Positions 58,901 through 61,498 of a stretch of DNA of 61,498 nt are shown in pieces (within the stretch, counting starts at the first letter, position 1; every line of letters starts with the position of its first letter). The translations under genes and the position numbers were made by a program. The DNA comes from Chromera velia. Its lineage: Eukaryota; Sar; Chromeraceae. The DNA is taken from contig JAHBMJ010002760.1 of assembly GCA_018398765.1 (NCBI GenBank), forward strand, positions 8,567 through 70,064, given 5' to 3'. The notes beneath the pieces are model-generated. The model was not told the DNA's origin, searched no databases, and worked only from the letters and a program-made list of their open reading frames with translations.

Positions 58901-59646
58901 TTTGGGAGCCTACGGGAGCGTTCTTAGGGCAGCTCCTACCATTAGCTGTACAGACACACTGAATCTACCCTTCCAGCTGCTTGGCTACTTTGGAGTGGTG
59001 TTCTACGGAGTGCTGCTGCCCATTACCTTTGTTGTCGTGACGGCAGTCGGCCTGAGGGAACCCCGGGGTCCCAAAGTGGCAGAGAGATTGAGGTCAGTTG
59101 GCTCTGTCTGGTTTGTTTTTGGTCTCAGACTTTCTAGTATATGTTGCTATCTCTCAATTAGCCTCTCTTGCGTTCCATCCCTCAACCCAGACCCCACTTT
59201 TTGTACTCTCACAGGGATCTTGCGCTCCTTTTCTATGGCTTCTCATTCCCTGCCTTCCGGCCGTTGTCTGACTGATCGTGGGCTCTCTCCTCTCTCCAGA
59301 TTGACGCGCATGACAGAGCGTCTGGGGTTCCTCTCTCAAGGACTGGAGCCCCAATTCACCTACTGGGAGGGTCTGACTTTCCTCAGACGCACTCTCCTTT
59401 GGGTCTCTGTGACGTTCTTTTCGGGAAACTCCTCGGACTCCCGGCTTTTTGGAGGTCGGGGTTGGGGTGGGGGTCTGTGGAACGTGAACGTGCGTTTTTT
59501 TTTTCTCTTTGGATGGGATGAAGTGTGAAGCTGATCCTGTCAGTGTTTGAGAGGAGTGGAGGGCCGTCGTTCGTATCGAAACATCTGTTTGTCTGGATGT
59601 TTTGACGGTTGAATGCATTCCAACGGATCAGCGTGTGTGTGTGCGT

Positions 59647-59684
<38 letters not shown>

Positions 59685-59688
59685 GAGA

Positions 59689-59727
<39 letters not shown>

Positions 59728-61498
59728 GTCACACCAAGTGGGCAGGTGAACCTGTTGTCAGAGAGTTAAGGAGACGAGAGAAAGTGCGGAGCGGTGGAAA
59801 ACTTGATCATTTAGGAAGAAATTCTTCTCTTCCTCTGTTCGTGTGCACTTGTGCGTGTTTGTGTGTATTCATGAAAATCTTGAATCTTTACCATCGAAAA
59901 CTATGCTCAAAAGAACGTATTTTTGCATTGTCTCACCCTGATACTTTGCCTCTGCAGTGATTGCGATCCAGGTGGTGGCAGTGGTCGCCCAGTCGCGCTT
60001 CCGTCCTTTCGGCAAGGAGCGCAACGACACTCTCAATTTGATGGAGACTCTCAATTTGTACTGCTGTCTGGTCGTCTTCCTCCTTTTTCTGGTAAGTCTC
60101 GCTCATTCTCTTTTTCTCTATTGGAGGTCGTGTGTTTTTTCTTCCATTTCTTTCGGACTGAAGAGACGGCACCGCAGATCCAGAGATGACTCCCTATTGC
60201 AAGACTGTGTCCACATTTTCTGAACTGAGAGGCATGAATCTGTTCCATTCAGGAGTTTTCTTCGTTTTCACGCACATGTCCGGCCTCTTTGCGTTTCAAC
60301 CCTTTCTCACAAAAGGAGTCTAGATAGGGAAAGAGTTTGGATGTCTTCCCAGAGATTATCCTTGTCGTCAGCCTTCAAATTCATTGTGTTCGCTAGAGAA
60401 TGGTGAACGACATCTGCTCGTTGTTTTTCCCTGCCTGTGTTCAGCCAATGTACTTTCTGACTCTGGACGATTTTGCCAATTTTCTTTTGGCCTCCGTGGC
60501 CCTCGCCCTCGTCTTGGCTTTCTTCGTTTGGGTCTGCTACGAGATTTTCGCCTCCTTTCTCTGGAACATCATCCAGAAGAGCAGAGACATGAAGAGAGCA
60601 CGCAGAGCATCGGACGTCGTGAGGTCCCCTGGGCGTCGGTGTTGCATTCACTGTTGGACCCCCTGGGCGCGTTGTTGCTTGCGTCGACGGGCAGAGGCCT
60701 GGATGAGCGTGTCTACTGTCGGAAGGAAGGATCTCGATGAACAGCCACACGCCAAAGCACAAGTAGCGGTGCTGCGACGACTCAACGTTCTGACATTCAA
60801 AGAAGCAAAACTTGCCCCCCACCGCATTCCGAGCTACATGCTTCCAATTTACTCGGAATTCGATAGCCTTTGTGACCTCTGGTTGAGAGAACGCGCCCGC
60901 AGTGCCGCTGTGTTCTTTCGAGGCCGGGCTGGTCAGCGAGCTCTGATGTTGGAGCTTCCATCTTCTTCCAAAAAGAGAAAGGGGGCTCTTCCTCTCGGTG
61001 TCTCTGTTCCTGAACTTTTGATGGAATTCGGGATCAGGTGGGCGCTGATTGTCGCTGAGTCTTTCAAAGTCGATCCTGAATTGAAACGTTTGTTGACCAC
61101 CTCCGACAATCTGGATGACCTTCTTCTTGCTGCGCAGCGCGTTTTGAGACCTTTGCGTCTCTGGTTAGTTGGGGGTGCAGAAAAGAGGAAGAAAAAGAAG
61201 GAGACAAAGAAAAAAAAGAAGAAAAAGAAAGAAATGAAGAAAGGACAATCCACTGGAGAGAGAACCAGAGAAAGGGAAACCGACATTGAAAGTTCGGAAA
61301 GACTCTCTTCCCGAGACATCCCCCCATCTCTGCCCCCCATCCCCTCTAACTTCTTTGTGGACCCTTACGGAGAAGGTACGTGGGACCCCCGTGCTCCCTG
61401 GGAACCTCTCCAGAGAGACGCCTTCTGGGGATTTGCCCCTGGTCTCGCTGACTCCAGCCAGGCAGGAGACGGGCAGGGGATTAGGGGGGGCTCTCTTC
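54896..61498 (+). CDS. Large HYR-domain, Cys-rich, polytopic membrane protein (3' end outside window)
   Basis: Exons: 54896-54947, 55123-55384, 56006-56705, 57321-57560, 57854-57976, 58224-58615, 58835-59092, 59300-59454, 59958-60091, 60445 to at least 61376 (a GTACGT donor at 61377 is possible; otherwise open to the window end). A signal peptide (MRVLQGLALLVCLVTDS) leads into a HYR-like domain (ITCPSSQVV...GSLFNEGAHTVTATT...CSFFVFV). Cys-rich EGF/GCC-like repeats follow (CPPN...CTCDAGYW; CTPC; CYCLAGFY; CEVCPVNAQC; CRQC). After them come several hydrophobic helices, including VSIIVAAGSFLVLLVIVIAF. A helix ending VVIVRGCCCCCC has six adjacent cysteines, likely lipid-modified. The C-terminal cytoplasmic part is basic with a Lys-rich stretch near 61190-61240. 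It is probably a surface adhesion or sensing protein; the exact family is not assigned. Confidence 0.75.
55385..55660 (+). repeat. GTGA/GTAA tandem array starting at a splice donor
   Basis: Intron 2 of the HYR gene opens GTCAGTGAGTCAGTGAGTCAG. It becomes a higher-order array whose ~40-bp unit (GTGAGTGAGTGAGTGAATAA, then GTAAGTACGTAAGTAA) repeats about four times. Every GTGAGT and GTAAGT in it fits a splice-donor consensus. Confidence 0.9.
58616..58677 (+). repeat. GTCA/GACA/GGCA tetranucleotide array at the donor of intron 6
   Basis: The donor reads GTCAGTCAGTCAGTCAG and passes into GACA and then GGCA repeats. Confidence 0.9.
59637..59724 (+). repeat. GA dinucleotide microsatellite in intron 8
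   Basis: A short GTGTGTGCGT lead passes into about 70 bp of GA with GGGA interruptions. CT tracts of the same kind lie at 55906-55966 in intron 2 and at 58190-58212 before exon 6. Confidence 0.9.

Noticed and set aside
35097..61498. The P4-ATPase and HYR-protein genes as a linked pathway or cluster
   Set aside because: They are separated by a foldback and an LTR element and have separate promoters; nothing in the sequence ties their functions beyond both being membrane proteins.
1..61498. tRNA or rRNA genes
   Set aside because: I looked for B-box-like GGTTCGAATCC sequences with matching arms and for conserved rRNA segments and found none convincing; a covariance-model search would be decisive.

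Overview
This window looks like nuclear DNA of a unicellular eukaryote with intron-dense genes. A chromerid-type alveolate alga such as Chromera is my best guess, but that is inference and no marker gene here proves it. Reasons: genes are split by dozens of short-to-medium GT-AG introns, introns are packed with tetranucleotide repeats (TCTG, GTCA, GTGA), and long stretches between genes are filled by decayed retroelements. I found no rRNA, tRNA, CRISPR array or bacterial-style operon.

Layout. 1-768 is the 3' end of an unrecognised reading frame. 769-2506 is AT-rich DNA with AAATC arrays. 2507-7095 is an LTR retroelement with no coding capacity. About 7400-11060 is a decayed reverse-transcriptase gene on the minus strand, split by a second LTR element (8248-10319). 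11061-12698 is low-complexity and AT-rich DNA with one small orphan ORF. 12699-21144 is a long minus-strand LINE-like retrotransposon: ORF1, a Cys-rich/poly-Ser region containing a huge GAA microsatellite, then endonuclease plus reverse transcriptase. The gene-bearing part follows. A seven-exon Qc-SNARE (22454-25837, minus) lies head to head with an intronless secreted nucleotidyltransferase-like gene (26539-28131, plus). A third LTR element carrying a nested foldback element fills 28627-31830. A two-exon secreted Cys-containing protein (33254-34346, minus) is head to head with a 25-exon Neo1/ATP9-type P4-ATPase (35097-50489, plus; 1882 aa). A second foldback (50966-51391) and a gag-only LTR element (51550-54131) precede a large HYR-domain/Cys-rich polytopic membrane protein (54896 to beyond the window end).

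Function. Four of the five recognised host genes point to the secretory/endomembrane system: a lipid flippase, a SNARE, and two proteins with signal peptides; the HYR protein is a predicted surface membrane protein. They are not an operon and I see no evidence of a dedicated shared pathway.

The spliced models were built by hand from conserved protein order, GT/AG sites and phase. The coding lengths of all three complete spliced genes divide exactly by three (5649, 348 and 957 nt), which supports them, but transcripts are needed. The most unusual signals are: (1) splice donors that run straight into tetranucleotide repeats, with C at donor position +3 in 19 of 40 introns; (2) a purine-rich unit ending in ATAGTCTGTCTG that recurs, sense-oriented, in introns of two unrelated genes; (3) retroelement frames broken by 11 in-frame stops, nine of them TAG, with no frameshift over about 6.8 kb; and (4) an LTR family with AG...CT ends instead of TG...CA.
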